This document shows, piece by piece, positions 24,401-35,100 of a stretch of DNA of 64,000 nucleotides. The notes under the pieces were generated by a model, which saw only the letters and a list, made by a program, of their open reading frames with translations, had not been told where the DNA came from and did no database searches. This stretch comes from Paulownia fortunei (taxonomy: Eukaryota; Streptophyta; Magnoliopsida; Lamiales; Paulowniaceae), in NCBI GenBank assembly GCA_019321725.1, contig CM033121.1:7564001-7628000 (forward strand). The letters are read 5' to 3'. Made by a program: the position numbers and the translations under genes. How positions within the stretch are numbered: position 1 is the first letter of the stretch; each line of letters starts with the position of its first letter.

Positions 24401-25819
24401 GTAGTCTATCCCAAATTATTGCAAGTATCATACGCTAGAAATTTTGCTTTGTGTTTTTGTATTGATTCATCAGAGTTAAGTTTTGTCTTGTATATCCACT
24501 TAACTCTTATGGTTTTTTTTTTTTTTTTGTGGAAGATCTGTGAGCTCCCACGTCTCATTCTTTTCGATCATCTTTATTTCCTTTTCCATAGTTTCCCTCC
24601 AGACTTCTTGCTAAGAAGTTCCTTTATAGCTATCTGGCTCCACAATTATCAAGTTACATCTCTGGTAAATCTCTATTAGTGATCTAGTCTTCCTTGGTGT
24701 TGAATATAGAGATGAGTCAGGTCCTCTAATAGTTGCTCATTCTGGCGCCTCTTGTTGATGGTTGTTGTTTTCTTCTTGATGCTATGCTAATGTAGAAATG
24801 TTGATACTTTTTCTTTCCACTTACTCAGTCTCTATTGTAAGCAGCATCTTTATCGAACTTTACATCTTAACTGATGATTAACTTTTTATTTTCCAAGCTA
24901 TAGACTAGATAACCTTTTGATTGAGTGTTATAGCTAGAAAAGATTCATTTTTCCACTTTCTCGTCCAGCTTGGTCCTATTTTATTATAGAATATGGCATA
25001 GCAGATGCAACCGAAATCTCTTAGATGCTTTGCTGATGGTTTTCGTCTACTCCAAGCTTTAATTAGCATATTGTCTTGTACGACTTTGGTTGAACATCTG
25101 TTTAGTAAATAGACTGCTCTTACAGCTCTGCAAGAGAGTTTTTAGTAAACATTTCTCCATTAGCATAGCTATACTTGTCTCCATTACAGTTCTGTTCTTT
25201 GTTCAACCTTTCTAAGATGCTATTTTGTTCTGGTGCATATCCCACTGTGAGTTGGTGCTCCAAGCCTCCATTTCGTAGAATTTGTTGAATTCTTTAGAAG
25301 TATATTTTTTTACTTCTGTCACTTCTTATCGTCTTTACATAGAGACCACTTTATTTTTCAACGTGGGTTTTAAACTTCTTGAAAACTTCAAAGACTTGCG
25401 ATTTATCACATAAATAAAACCCATATCATTCTAGTGTAGTCGTTGATGAAGAGAATGAAATACCTGTTTTAATCAAGTGATGGAGTACGCATTGGTCCGT
25501 AAATGTCAGTATGGACTAGCTCCAATGGCTCTTTGGCTCTTCAAGCTTTTCTAGTTGAAAATGATTGCTAATGTTATTCCCCCCAACAACCATCCTTTGT
25601 AGACGTCATCGTTGTCCTTTGTTGTTGGTAGATCCCTCATAATGTTAGAATCTTCATTATATGAAAATTGAAGTGACTGAATCTTCTATGCCAAAGCGAC
25701 TCATCCACTTAGGGCTTTCATTGTTGTCTTGTTAACGTATCTCCTTTGTATTCAGAAGCATAGATTCTCCTGCATTTTAATTTTTGAAATTACTAGGGTT
25801 TTATCTTGCTTATTGTAGA
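24401..25819 (-). pseudogene. copia-2 integrase, decayed
   Basis: Minus-strand fragments are recognisable only in pieces with many stops. They include FEVFKKFKTHVEK near 25350-25400, a stretch like LTVGYAPEQNSILERLN near 25200-25260 (the usual 'TP.QNGV.ER' catalytic Glu region, G-V replaced), and SYKTIC near 25080. No open frame longer than about 90 codons remains. Confidence 0.65.
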
Positions 25820-26090
25820 TTATAGAGAATCTACCTTAAAATACAAAAAATTACCTTTCTCGATCATTTGACCCATACTAAGTAGGTTTTGATCTATTGT
25901 AGGGACTAAGAGAACTTCATTAATATATCTCTTACCATATTTTATGTCAATGGCAGTAGTGCCATTGCCTATTGCCTCCATATAATCACCATTTCCAATT
26001 TTGATTTTTGTGTTGATTTTGTCAAGACTACAGAAAATACTTTTATCTTTTGTTATGTGGTTACTGCAACTACTATCCAAACACCAATAC
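25820..26090 (-). pseudogene. copia-2 aspartic protease
   Basis: Reads MDSSCSNHITKDKSIF, where D-S-S replaces the catalytic D-S-G. Family landmarks KIKIGNGDY and LLVPTIDQNLLSMGQM follow. The Gly-to-Ser change in the active site would probably inactivate it. Confidence 0.82.
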
Positions 26091-26142
26091 CAAGTATCTT
26101 TATTCTCTTATTGACGCATCTTGGCAGATATATAAGAGATTA

Positions 26143-26945
26143 TTATCCGAGTTTGACTTTTCGGAGAAATTGGCTTAGTGATATTTTTTTTGAACAAAAA
26201 GATATTTCTATATGTCCAAATTTTTTACAATTTTGGCACTGTAGTTTTCCTTTAAACCTATAGTCTTTCTCCAAATAATTTTTTCTCTTGCAAATACCAC
26301 ATGGAGGAAACTTGGCATTATTATCTGTATGCTTTCCTTTATTATATTTTCTCTCACTTTTCTTAGACTTCTGAGACTGCATATTGATTTTGGATTCAAA
26401 GGCATTTTATGTGTTATTTACATAACGCCTTTCTAATCTTTTTTCCTGAGCCTTTAGAGAGCCCATTAATTTTGTAACTGTTAATTCGTCTATTTTTTTA
26501 GATTCTTCAACAACTACAATAATAAGATTGTATTTTTCTGTGCAAGTAATTAAATTTTTTGCAAATTTCATGAACTTTCTCTTCGTAGACTCTTAATTGA
26601 TTAATTACTTCATTTACTCTTAAATGGTAATCTTCAGCGGTCTTAGAATCTTTCATCATTAAATTATCAAATCTCCTTCTCAAAATTTGAAATCTGGTAG
26701 CACATACCTTTTCGTTCCTTGAAACTTCTCTTGCAACTTAGCCCATGCTGCTTTAGCAATTTTTGCTCCCATGATCCTTGGGAAATTATTCTTCCACCAA
26801 GTTCATCTAAAGAGCAAGGAGTGCTTGAGAATCCTTTTGTAGATTCTTTTTTAATTCCTTTTTTTTGTACTGTAGGTAGGGTAAAAATATCGTCTGGGAA
26901 AATTATATCCATTACTAATGATAACTCACAAATTTTGACATAAAA
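26143..26945 (-). pseudogene. gag: copia-2 gag with double zinc knuckle
   Basis: N-terminal part near 26667-26912 includes LDELGGRII and WEQKLLKQHG in shifted frames. The middle (about 26450-26700) reads as ATRFQILRRRFDNLMMK and AEDYHLRVNEVINQL in a third frame. The C-terminal part has two Cys/His clusters, CGICKRKNYLEKD and CQNCKKFGHIEIS, as in copia groups with paired knuckles. The second has lost its final Cys in this frame. Confidence 0.75.
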
Positions 26946-27059
26946 ATAAGTCTTTATTTTAATAGATTAGAAATTATAGTTTTCACCACGAAAAATTAGG
27001 ATTGGAATAGATGAGCAAAATGTGTCAATTATGATAATTGCCGGTAGTATTTGAACGTT

Positions 27060-27071
27060 GCTCTAATACCA
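27060..27071 (-). promoter_or_regulatory. copia-2 primer-binding site
   Basis: The minus strand reads TGGTATTAGAGC, one base from the initiator-Met tRNA complement TGGTATCAGAGC. It lies directly inside the LTR (about 27072-27430). Confidence 0.8.
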
Positions 27072-27418
27072 CTAATAGTATTATTTTTATGGGATATTTA
27101 TTTTATATTGGTTTATATGTGGAAGGAATAGAGTTTAGGTAAAAATTCGGTATATGTGTTTAGTGAGTATTATACACTATGTAGAAATATTTGTAGGTCC
27201 CATGGTTTAGGTAAGCAAATGTTAGAGATTGAAATGGGTTGCTTAGCTATTTATGATTGATAGAAAAGCTGCAGGGGCTAAGGCTAAGAGATAGAGTGGC
27301 AGACTATACTACTTAAGGAATGATAACTTTCTTATTTCTTGTGTCAAGCTTTTTTTGCTCATTGATACAAGAATGCCCCCTAGCCTATTTATACTAGTTT
27401 CAAGTCGGTTTCTTAACC

Positions 27419-27868
27419 TTAACCGACCAGAAATTTTGTTCTAGACTTTTCTTGTTTTACTTTGTTGTGGGTTTCAAGAACATCTTTCATTGCAAATCGA
27501 AGGCTAAGAACCCAAAAGTGATTTTTTTTGTAGTTTTTGTTCTTGAAATTTCTAAGCAATCTATTGCAAATCACATATGCAAAAGCCAAGAAAATGAGGA
27601 AAATGAGAAAAATGAGGCTTTTTCCTCTGGTGGTGGTGGTATGTGATGGTGATAGTTTGGGAATAGCTGGGTGCGGGTATGCTCCATTGATTTGGGGATG
27701 GCTGGTGGGGGGAGAGCATTCTGGTGGGTGGTGGAGTGCAGCGGTGACTGGGATGGTGGATAGCTGCGGATTGGGGCGGCAAAGAGCGGCGACAGTGTAG
27801 TGGCTTAGATGGTGGTGTTTGTTGGAGATTAAGGAAGAAGGGAAAGAGGAAAAAAAAAAGATTGGCAT
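27419..27868 (-). CDS. Unrecognised 149-residue open frame
   Basis: ATG at 27866-27868, stop at 27419. The first 90 residues are rich in Pro, His, Ser and Thr. A strongly hydrophobic stretch (SLIFLIFLIFLAFAYVICN) follows, then a basic C-terminus. The DNA is locally GC-rich and C/T-skewed, unlike its surroundings, as some plant 5' ends are. It overlaps the upstream edge of the copia-2 LTR. I recognise no family and cannot exclude chance. Confidence 0.2.
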   Translation of the reverse strand: MPIFFFSSFPSSLISNKHHHLSHYTVAALCRPNPQLSTIPVTAALHHPPECSPPTSHPQINGAYPHPAIPKLSPSHTTTTRGKSLIFLIFLIFLAFAYVICNRLLRNFKNKNYKKNHFWVLSLRFAMKDVLETHNKVKQEKSRTKFLVG

Positions 27869-27879
27869 AAAAGAAAATA

Positions 27880-28580
27880 TTTTTTAATTAGTTATATTCT
27901 AAAATAGTTAATATTAATTTTTTCTGAATTTATTTAAATTTTATTTGATTAATTATATTCTTAAAATATTTAATGTTAGACTTCTACTCTCTAATTGATG
28001 ATTGATTAGTTAAATAAATAGAAGTTAATTTATAAGTGCATTATATTAATTAATGTATTAATTATCAAAAAATAAAGACAAAATTAATTATGAATTTTAA
28101 AAAAGATAGTTTGTATTTTTTTAATTTATTTTGTAAAATAGTTAATGTTGAGTTTTCACTCCCTAATTAATGATTAATTATTTTATAAAATAACCACTAT
28201 TAATTTTTTAGTCCTCAATTGAAGATTACTTTGTAAATATTTACAAAAGGAAAATAAAAAGAATACAAATGTGTGCATTTCCGCCAATTTTTGGTCACTT
28301 GGACAAGGGCTAGGTACATGTGGATTTTTGTTTGTCCACCTAAGCAGTTGACTCGACACACCTCATCTTCTCTCTCTCCACAACATCCAATTCAGTCTGA
28401 AAATTGAGAAATCCCAAATTAAATCGTCACATGCCAATCATGTGCGTAATTCTGGCCAATTTTGTAATTTCTGATGAATTTTGTCTTCAATGTGCGAAAA
28501 GTTTTCATTTTGTGTTTATAAATTGCTACTCCCTGTTTTTAGAGTACTAATATTGCCACACTCCTATAGTTAAGGGACCA
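27880..28580. other. AT-rich spacer
   Basis: Several 'taattaatgattaatta'-type variants recur between 27890 and 28230, suggesting decayed short tandem repetition. No gene seen. Confidence 0.6.
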
Positions 28581-28589
28581 ATTTTGCAA

Positions 28590-28784
28590 TTAAGCCTTTC
28601 TCTATATTACCAATTATACAATTTTGTTAGATTCTTTAGAAGATAATGCTTTGAGTGATATATACCATCACTTTTTGCTGCCCAATAACATACTTTATCA
28701 ATACATTATTGTTTAGGGCATTTATAATCATAAATGTAAAAAAACTATGTCTTTTTCGTTCCACCAAAGATAGAAGAAGAATAA
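28590..28784 (-). pseudogene. SPH (S1-like) relic 3, C-terminal half
   Basis: Minus-strand sequence parallels the end of relics 1 and 2. It encodes FFYLWWNEKD (28755-28784), then an 'NALNNNVLIKYV' stretch, a SDGIYHS-like C-terminus near 28660, and the downstream 'ccaattatacaattttg' tract (revcomp of the KKYNW region). Frameshifts and stops are present. The N-terminal half lies 2.2 kb to the right at 31044-31390. Confidence 0.75.
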
Positions 28785-28837
28785 AGCTTTTAATAGCATA
28801 CTCTATTAATACATTGTTGCGTAGAGCATTTACTACT
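28785..28837 (-). repeat. Duplicated SPH segment at insertion junction
   Basis: About 50 bp encoding NALRNNVLIEYAI on the minus strand. It repeats the nearby 28678-28730 stretch (NALNNNVLIKYVI) but sits out of order, between the SPH break point and the gypsy piece. It looks like templated filler DNA. Confidence 0.55.
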
Positions 28838-28931
28838 GGAGTCTGAAGCAACGTGGGGACCTGAAGAAGACTTGTGGCAGTTCCAAGATCAACTTCAAGA
28901 GTATGAGGCAACGAGGGCATCACCAAATTAG
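28838..28931 (+). pseudogene. Chromovirus (Ty3/gypsy) integrase C-terminus with chromodomain tail (gypsy-3)
   Basis: Only the last 31 codons remain: ATWGPEEDLWQFQDQLQEY... ending in TAG at 28929-28931. The 'ATWE/GPEEDL' motif is the end of the chromodomain that directs chromovirus integration. It joins a purine tract (ggtggggaagga) and then an LTR. Everything upstream is lost. Confidence 0.75.
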
Positions 28932-28942
28932 GTGGGGAAGGA

Positions 28943-29396
28943 TGTCATACACTGCCAAGCCAAGACCCGATCATTGCAGCAGTTTTGGGCATGGAGACTC
29001 TCCCATAATTTTCTAGAATATTAGGGATATTTTGGACAATTGCTAAGGAACTTCTACAAAGTCTCTTTGTAAATATCTAGTGAAATCATTCGAGCATATT
29101 CCTTAGAGAACTCTAGAGAGTCTCTCCCAACTGTTGCATCAAACAGATCACCACCATTCATTTAGGAGGTGGAGTAGTATAAATAGAGGTAGGAACTTCA
29201 TTTGTAAACCATCAAACAAGAGTTTGAGTGAATACAAGCTTTCTCTTTCAAAGCTCTCTTGCCTTATTTGAGGGTTTTTTATCTTGCTAGTCATCTTCCA
29301 ACACTTTTCTAAGTAACGAGGCTGACTTAGCTACCGCGAGGGGCGGTTAAAGAAGCTAAGGCTGCACGGTCCTTGTTAAGGGAACAAGTCTGTGAT
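28943..29396 (+). repeat. gypsy-3 3' LTR
   Basis: Starts TGTCATACACTGCC immediately after the purine tract. It has a TATA box (agtataaatagagg, about 29174) and ends near ...GGGAACAAGTCTGTGATA. The right border is inferred. Confidence 0.65.
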
Positions 29397-29397
29397 A

Positions 29398-29738
29398 GGT
29401 AGCAATATTTTGTCATAAGTATAATTTAGATCGATTCCAAAAGCAATCCCTATCCCTGAATAAAGCTATGCATATTCGCTAGTCAAGCATATGCTTTTGC
29501 TTTGCAGTTATGAGTCCCACGAGAAGTTCCATAGGTTTCATGGGTTAGTATATGTATGATATTTCAAATCAAACTTCTTCAATGGCATTGTTATCGTATA
29601 AGTTCACATGGGGTGACTAATATCACAATCCCAGAGCGTGTATGGCATTTCGTACATTGGATAGTTTCACACTCGATTTCTCTTGACATGTAGACTTTGA
29701 GAAGAGGTTCGCTTGTTAAGTTGTCTCTATTCAACCAA
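29398..29738. repeat. Non-coding direct repeat E, copy 1
   Basis: 341 bp, GGTAGCAATATTTTGTC...TCAACCAA, repeated at 30713-31043 with about 95% identity by eye. It could be an LTR of a small non-autonomous element, but it lacks canonical TG...CA ends and a recognisable PBS. Confidence 0.8.
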
Positions 29739-30712
29739 GGAAGTTCCCCACAAGGTAACAATACACACTTTTGGCCTTGTATGCTTATATTCCCAATAAG
29801 TTGATATATTTCTTAAAAAACATTTCAAATTGCAATATTTTCTTTTAAGTTACATATGGGGGTGATTATAATAGCAATCAAAGTCTGTGAATGAAGCTTA
29901 TATTGGCTCATTAAGCCTCTAATTTCAGGAGACACTTAAAGCTCCATACAAATTTCACATGGTTGTGCTCCGCAAAATAATTCCACAAAAAATGGCATTT
30001 CATTTAGTTGGCCTTATTCTTATTTGTGTTATTTATTGAGTCGATGTTTATTTTAACTCAATGTGGAGCTAATAGCATTATTATTATACAGTTTATAAAA
30101 GGGTGAGTTCTGCCCAAATTGAATTAAGGTTTGAGATTCTATCATAGAAAACTTCTTGCCCAATTTTGCAGTACATCTATGGAGTTCAAGAAGTGATTCA
30201 CATCTATGTACTTGTATTATGAACTAATCCTATGGTAAAATACAACTTTCTTTGAAGTTTTACCAAATATAACAATTACATATTTTTTGCAGCATATGTA
30301 TGTCTTCCAATCATGTCATTCTATTTCTTTTTAAACATCAATGTTATGGTGTAAACATTGGGAGCTATTCCTAAAGCGATCTTCCTCCTAGGACAAAGTA
30401 GTAAAGTGGGGCGCCAAGCTTCAGATTTTGCTAGGGACATAAGTCTGACATGAATTTTGAATAGTTGTCCCAAGCATCTGTTTTCTCATCTAATATTAAA
30501 TTTATGACCTTTTTGGAATTATGCCAAAAATAGCATTGTACTTGGTCTCATTCTTATATGAGCTATCTATTAAATCAATGTCTCTTTTCAAATCCCTTGG
30601 AGTGATAATAGGACTATATTTAATGTCTTACAAAACATCAAATACTTGCATTTTGACTTTTAAGTATTTTTTCTTAAACAATTTAAACGTTTAAATGCGA
30701 GTGGTAGCAATA
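29739..30712. other. Interior between direct repeats E
   Basis: About 970 bp without open frames or known motifs. It carries short internal similarities (for example 'ggccttattcttatttgtgttatttattgagtc' near 30010 and 'ggtctcattcttatatgagctatctattaaatc' near 30550). Nature unknown. Confidence 0.5.
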
Positions 30713-31043
30713 TTTTGTCATAAGTATAATTTGGATTGATTCCAAAAGCAATCCCTATCATTGAATAAAGCTATGCATATTCGCTAGTCAAGCATATGCT
30801 TTTGCTTTGCAGTTATGAGTCCCACGCGAAGCTCCATAGGTTTCATCGGTTAGTATATGTATGATATTTCAAATCAAACTTCATTAATGGCATTGTTATC
30901 GTATAAGTTCGCATGGGGTGACTAATATCACAATCCAAGAGCGTGTATGACATTTCGTACATTGGATAGTTTCACACTCAATTTCTCTTGGAATGTAGAC
31001 TTTGAGAAGAGGTTTGCTTGTTAAGTTGTCTCCAGTCAACCAA
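30713..31043. repeat. Non-coding direct repeat E, copy 2
   Basis: Partner of 29398-29738. It ends where SPH relic 3 resumes at 31044. Confidence 0.8.
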
Positions 31044-31390
31044 TAATAAGGTTTTTAGTATTAATGCAAAAGTCAAAGTAAAAATCTTGATCACTAGTAA
31101 GTTTATGATTTCTTAGATCATAATTTCTTGATGCGTAATGCAACAACGGTGGAGAATTTTGAGAAAGATTGTTGACAACATAGAAAATGTTTCTTTAATG
31201 CCATTGCTTTGAGGACACTTGAAAGGATGAAAAGTAGTAATAAATTCTTACTCATAATGTAGTTCAATTTTCTTGTTATATTTGGACTTTGCTATGGCAC
31301 TTTTTGCCTTTCCGTTTATTTAATAGATGAAAAAGTTTGCTTTGGGCTGACTTTGCAAAAATCTGGTTTTGGAAATTGAGCAAATTGTGA
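31044..31390 (-). pseudogene. SPH (S1-like) relic 3, N-terminal half and upstream region
   Basis: The minus strand repeats the layout of relic 2: upstream tract cacaatttgctcaatttcc...gcaaagtc (31348-31390), start ATGAGTAAG with signal peptide KNLLLLFILSSVLKAM, a short deletion and frameshift, then VVNNLSQNSPPLLHYAS and KLTSDQDFYFDFCIN. It stops at 31044, where the insertion begins. It pairs with 28590-28784 as one interrupted gene copy. Confidence 0.8.
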
Positions 31391-32325
31391 CCATTTGGAT
31401 TATAAATGCACCACACCTAAAATCAGGTCAAGGTAGACTTGTTCAAGTTGACTCTGTAGTAATACGATCGGCTAAGTCTTATTTGGCCACTCTAGGAGCA
31501 ACTGTTCATGGCCATTATGGGGAAATTCTGTACGAAGGAGATACTTTAATTATATTTATATATGAAAAATTGAGATCTGGTGATACGACCCGGAGGATTC
31601 CAAAAGTAGAACAGGTGATAGAAGAACATTTAATTGATTCAATATCGATGAATCTAGAAAAGAGAGTTGGGGTTGGAATAAACATATAACAAGAATTCTT
31701 GGAATGTCGTGGGCATTCTTGATTGGTGCTGAGCTAACTGTAGTGCAAATCGGATCTCTTTGGTTAATAAGATCCAAAAGGTTTATTGATCTCAGGGGGT
31801 ACAGATTCATAATAGGCATATAGAAATTATTGTACATCAATGAACATCAAAGGTGTTGGTTTCAGAAGAAGAAATGTCTAATGATATTTTCACCCGGAGA
31901 ACTAATTAGATTTTTGCGAGTGGAACGAATGGGGAGCATGTTGGAAGAAGCAGTTTGTTACTGAGCTCCCTTATTGAGAATAATAAGAGCATCTCTAAAT
32001 ACTCAAAGTTTTATATTTGAAGCGAGTTTTCAAAAAATTGCTTGAGTTTTAGCAAAAATAGCTCTCTCGGGTTGAATCGATTAGTTGAAAGGCATGAAAA
32101 AGAATATTGTTTTGGAGGGTATGATACCCGTTGGTACCATTAGTGCCCCCTTCAAAACAACATAACAAGAGCCCTTTGGAAACAAAAAATAAACAATCTA
32201 TTTGAGGGGTAGATGAGAGATATTTTATTTCACCATAGAAAGTTATTTGATTATTTTCTTTCAAAGAATTTCTATGATAGACTAGAACAATCATTTATAG
32301 GATTTAACAATTCTTAAAAGTGGAT
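31388..32325 (+). pseudogene. rpoC2: Plastid rpoC2 3' fragment in the nucleus (NUPT)
   Basis: About 0.94 kb of the C-terminal end of the plastid RNA polymerase beta'' subunit. The open part begins [20 protein letters not shown], then [16 protein letters not shown] and [13 protein letters not shown]. After a frameshift at about 31675 come [47 protein letters not shown] and HHRK...FDSC-like remnants. It ends close to the native stop. Stops and indels show that it is non-functional and not recent. It lies among retrotransposons, so this is nuclear-integrated plastid DNA, not the plastid chromosome. Its left edge joins SPH relic 3 upstream sequence; its right edge joins a truncated copia-3 LTR. 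Confidence 0.93.
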
Positions 32326-33399
32326 AACAATATTAGATATTTTCGATAATCTTTGATATTTATAACTAACACCCAATTTAGGAAATAATTTTCTACAATT
32401 ACAAGTACAATTAAATTTATTGCATAAAATCTATTTCTGTGTTTATGAAGGTGGATTGGGGACCTATGGACTTATAATTGCAAGTTCCAACAAATTCGGT
32501 TAATTAATTAAACTCTTTAATTAATTCATCCAATTTATTAATTGTACTATTGTAATTATAAAATAATTTACTCTGACAACACTGAGTAGTCCATCAATAT
32601 TATCATTACATATGGTTTGACCTTCCATAGATGATTCATAATTAGAGTTAGGTTTTTCGTTAACCTCTCTAATTATGTTTTGTTCCTTGTTTACCGTTAA
32701 TTCACTAATGAATAGTTAATTTGTAACCAAGTTATAAATTTGAGTGTTCTATTGTTCAGTTCATGAATTAACTAATCAAGGGAACCATCTTTTCACTTCT
32801 TGCGGAAAGGTATGGATTCCATATCTGTAAGTTATATTCCCAACTACTTAATCCAATATGTTCCCAAAATGCAAATGTTTAGGAATATTGACTAACAAAT
32901 CTTTAATTAGCAAATTAAAGATCATACTAAAATAAATAGAAGTTTATAATCACTCAAAATTAAGATCAATCCATATATGATCATCTATTAATGTTATTTG
33001 AATTTTTAAAAAATAATGAAAATTATGTGAAATTTCAAATTACATCTCATCAAGTCCTATATAATCATATTATATAAAGTGCATCCATTATGATGTTACC
33101 ACATCAATAGTCCAGATAGGACCATTACATTCTTAATGTTAATGGACTGCACTAATAATGATTTAATTAAAGATCTCAACTTTAATTAATTTCATTATGG
33201 ATGAATTTAGTTTATTATCCATAGTCTCAACGCTATTGTATATAACACTTATATATTAAGATTATGGTTACATAAATAAACAGGAATTTTCTGATATTTA
33301 CTAACATACCATCATGCATAAAAATAAAGTATCAAATATTATTTTATTAATTCAACAATTAATGTACTAATACATGATTTTAGGGCACTATCCCTAACA
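32326..33399 (-). repeat. copia-3 3' LTR, truncated
   Basis: Minus strand starts TGTTAGGGATAGTGCCC at 33399, next to the PPT (aagtgggagat, complement at 33400-33410). It matches the left part of 50032-51774 through 'taatctttgatatttataa'. About 670 bp of the LTR are missing at the junction with the rpoC2 fragment. Confidence 0.9.
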
Positions 33400-33599
33400 A
33401 TCTCCCACTTGCCCTAATGTAGGTGAGACATGTCTCTCAGTCCTAATCCCAACATATGACTAACGTCTTGGTGATGGATCAACAAGGTTGTTTTCAAATG
33501 CTATCTTTATACAATCACATCTTCTCTATGTACTATCTCTCTGATCTAATGGTACTTTCTTTCTATATGTTTTTCTCTCTTGTGACTTCTTGGTTTTTT

Positions 33600-35100
33600 C
33601 GAATTAGCCACTGCTCCACTATTGTCGCAATACAATGCTTATGGCTTATCAAGGTTTGGAACAACTTCTAAATCAATAAAGAACTTTTTGAGCCATACTG
33701 CTTCCTTAACTGCTTCACAAGTGGCTATATATTCAGCCTCCATGGTTGAATCAATAATGGTAGATTGTTTCACACTTCTCTAGACCATGGCTCTATTACC
33801 AAGAGTGAACACTGATCTGGAAGTCGACTTTTGACTATCGCTATCTAATTAGAAATCATAATCAATGTATCCAGTTGGATTTAGGTTTCCACTTAAGTAA
33901 ACAAGTATATAGTTTCTCGTTCTCCTAAAATACTTGAATATATTCTTCACCGCCATCCAATGATTTAATCTTGGATTTGATTGAAAAAGACTGACTATCC
34001 CTACAACATAGCAAATATCAAGCCTTGTACACAACATGGCGTACATTAGGCTGCCTACTGCAGAGGCATAAGGAACTCGTCTCATATCCTCCTTTTCCTG
34101 TGGTGTCTTGGGACACTGCTTCTTAAAGAGGACGATTCCATATCGGATTGGTAAGTAACCTTTTTGGAATTTTGCGTTGAGTAATGTATGAGCATCTTAC
34201 CAATATAAGATGTTTGAGATAGTGCCAATATTTTATTTTTGTGATCCCTAATAATCTGAATCCCAAGAACGTAATTTGCTTCTCTTAAATCCTTCATTTG
34301 GAATTGCTTGGCTAGCCAATTCTTAACATTAGATAATATTTCTACATTATTCCCAATGAGTAGAATATCATCTACATAAAGTACCAAGAAGACCACCTTC
34401 TTATCTTTGATGTACTTATATACATAATGTTCATCAACATTCTGATCAAAACTATAAGATTTAATAGTCTTATCAAATCTTAGATTCCATGATCTAGATG
34501 CTTTCTTTAGTCTATAAATGGACCTCAGCAACTTGCATACTTTTTGATCTTGGCCTTATGCTATGAAACCCTCTGGTTGTTGCATATAGATGTCTTTCTC
34601 AAGATAGTCATTCAAAAAGGGTGTCTTGATATCAATTTACCATATCTTATAATCTAGGCTTGCAGCAATAGACAGCAGTATGTGGATGGATTTAAGTATA
34701 GCTACAGGTGAGAATTTTTCCTCATAACCTTGCTTTGAAAGTCTCTACTTTCCCATCCATACCTTTTTTCCTCTTGAAGATCTATTTACACCTAATGGGC
34801 CTAACATCCTCAGGTGAATCAACAAGCTCCCAGACAAAATTAGAGTACATAGACTCTATTTCTTGGTTCATAGCCTCTTGCCATTTTTCTCTATCAGAAT
34901 CTTCCATTGCATGCTTTAATGTCAATGGATCATCCTGATTGTTGTCGGAGATGATAACTTGTGCCTTTCTGTCCTCTTTATAGAGTGCTGGTGATTTTAC
35001 AGACCTCCTATTGTGTCGAGGTGGGATGATATTATGATTAGAGTTAGTGGTCCTTTGGATATGTTGTCCAACAACTCTTGTTGGCTATGGTCTTGATCTC
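33600..35100 (-). pseudogene. copia-3 reverse transcriptase and RNase H
   Basis: RT motifs: KVCKLLRSIYRLKKASRSWN, LVLYVDDILLIGNN, NWLAKQFQMKDL, YVLGIQI. RNase H side: VPYASAVGSLMYAMLCTRLD and SVKQSTIIDSTMEAEYIA near 33730-33780. The frame breaks near 34082 and after GYIDYDF (33849). The polypurine tract lies beyond at 33400-33410. Confidence 0.88.

Larger units (their letters stand above)
23428..27430 (-). mobile_element. Ty1/copia element, 3' end missing (copia-2)
   Basis: On the minus strand: LTR with TATA-like tataaatagg (about 27388-27398), primer-binding site, gag, protease, integrase, RT and a piece of RNase H. RNase H stops abruptly near 23428, where sequence downstream of SPH relic 2 begins. 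No left LTR is present. Stops are frequent throughout. Confidence 0.85.

Noticed and set aside
27890..28230. CRISPR-like or ordered tandem array
   Set aside because: The taattaa-type repeats are irregular AT-rich sequence without constant unit or spacer length.
29398..31043. Plastid or mitochondrial origin of the direct repeats next to rpoC2
   Set aside because: No organelle gene is recognisable in them, and SPH sequence lies between them and the rpoC2 piece.
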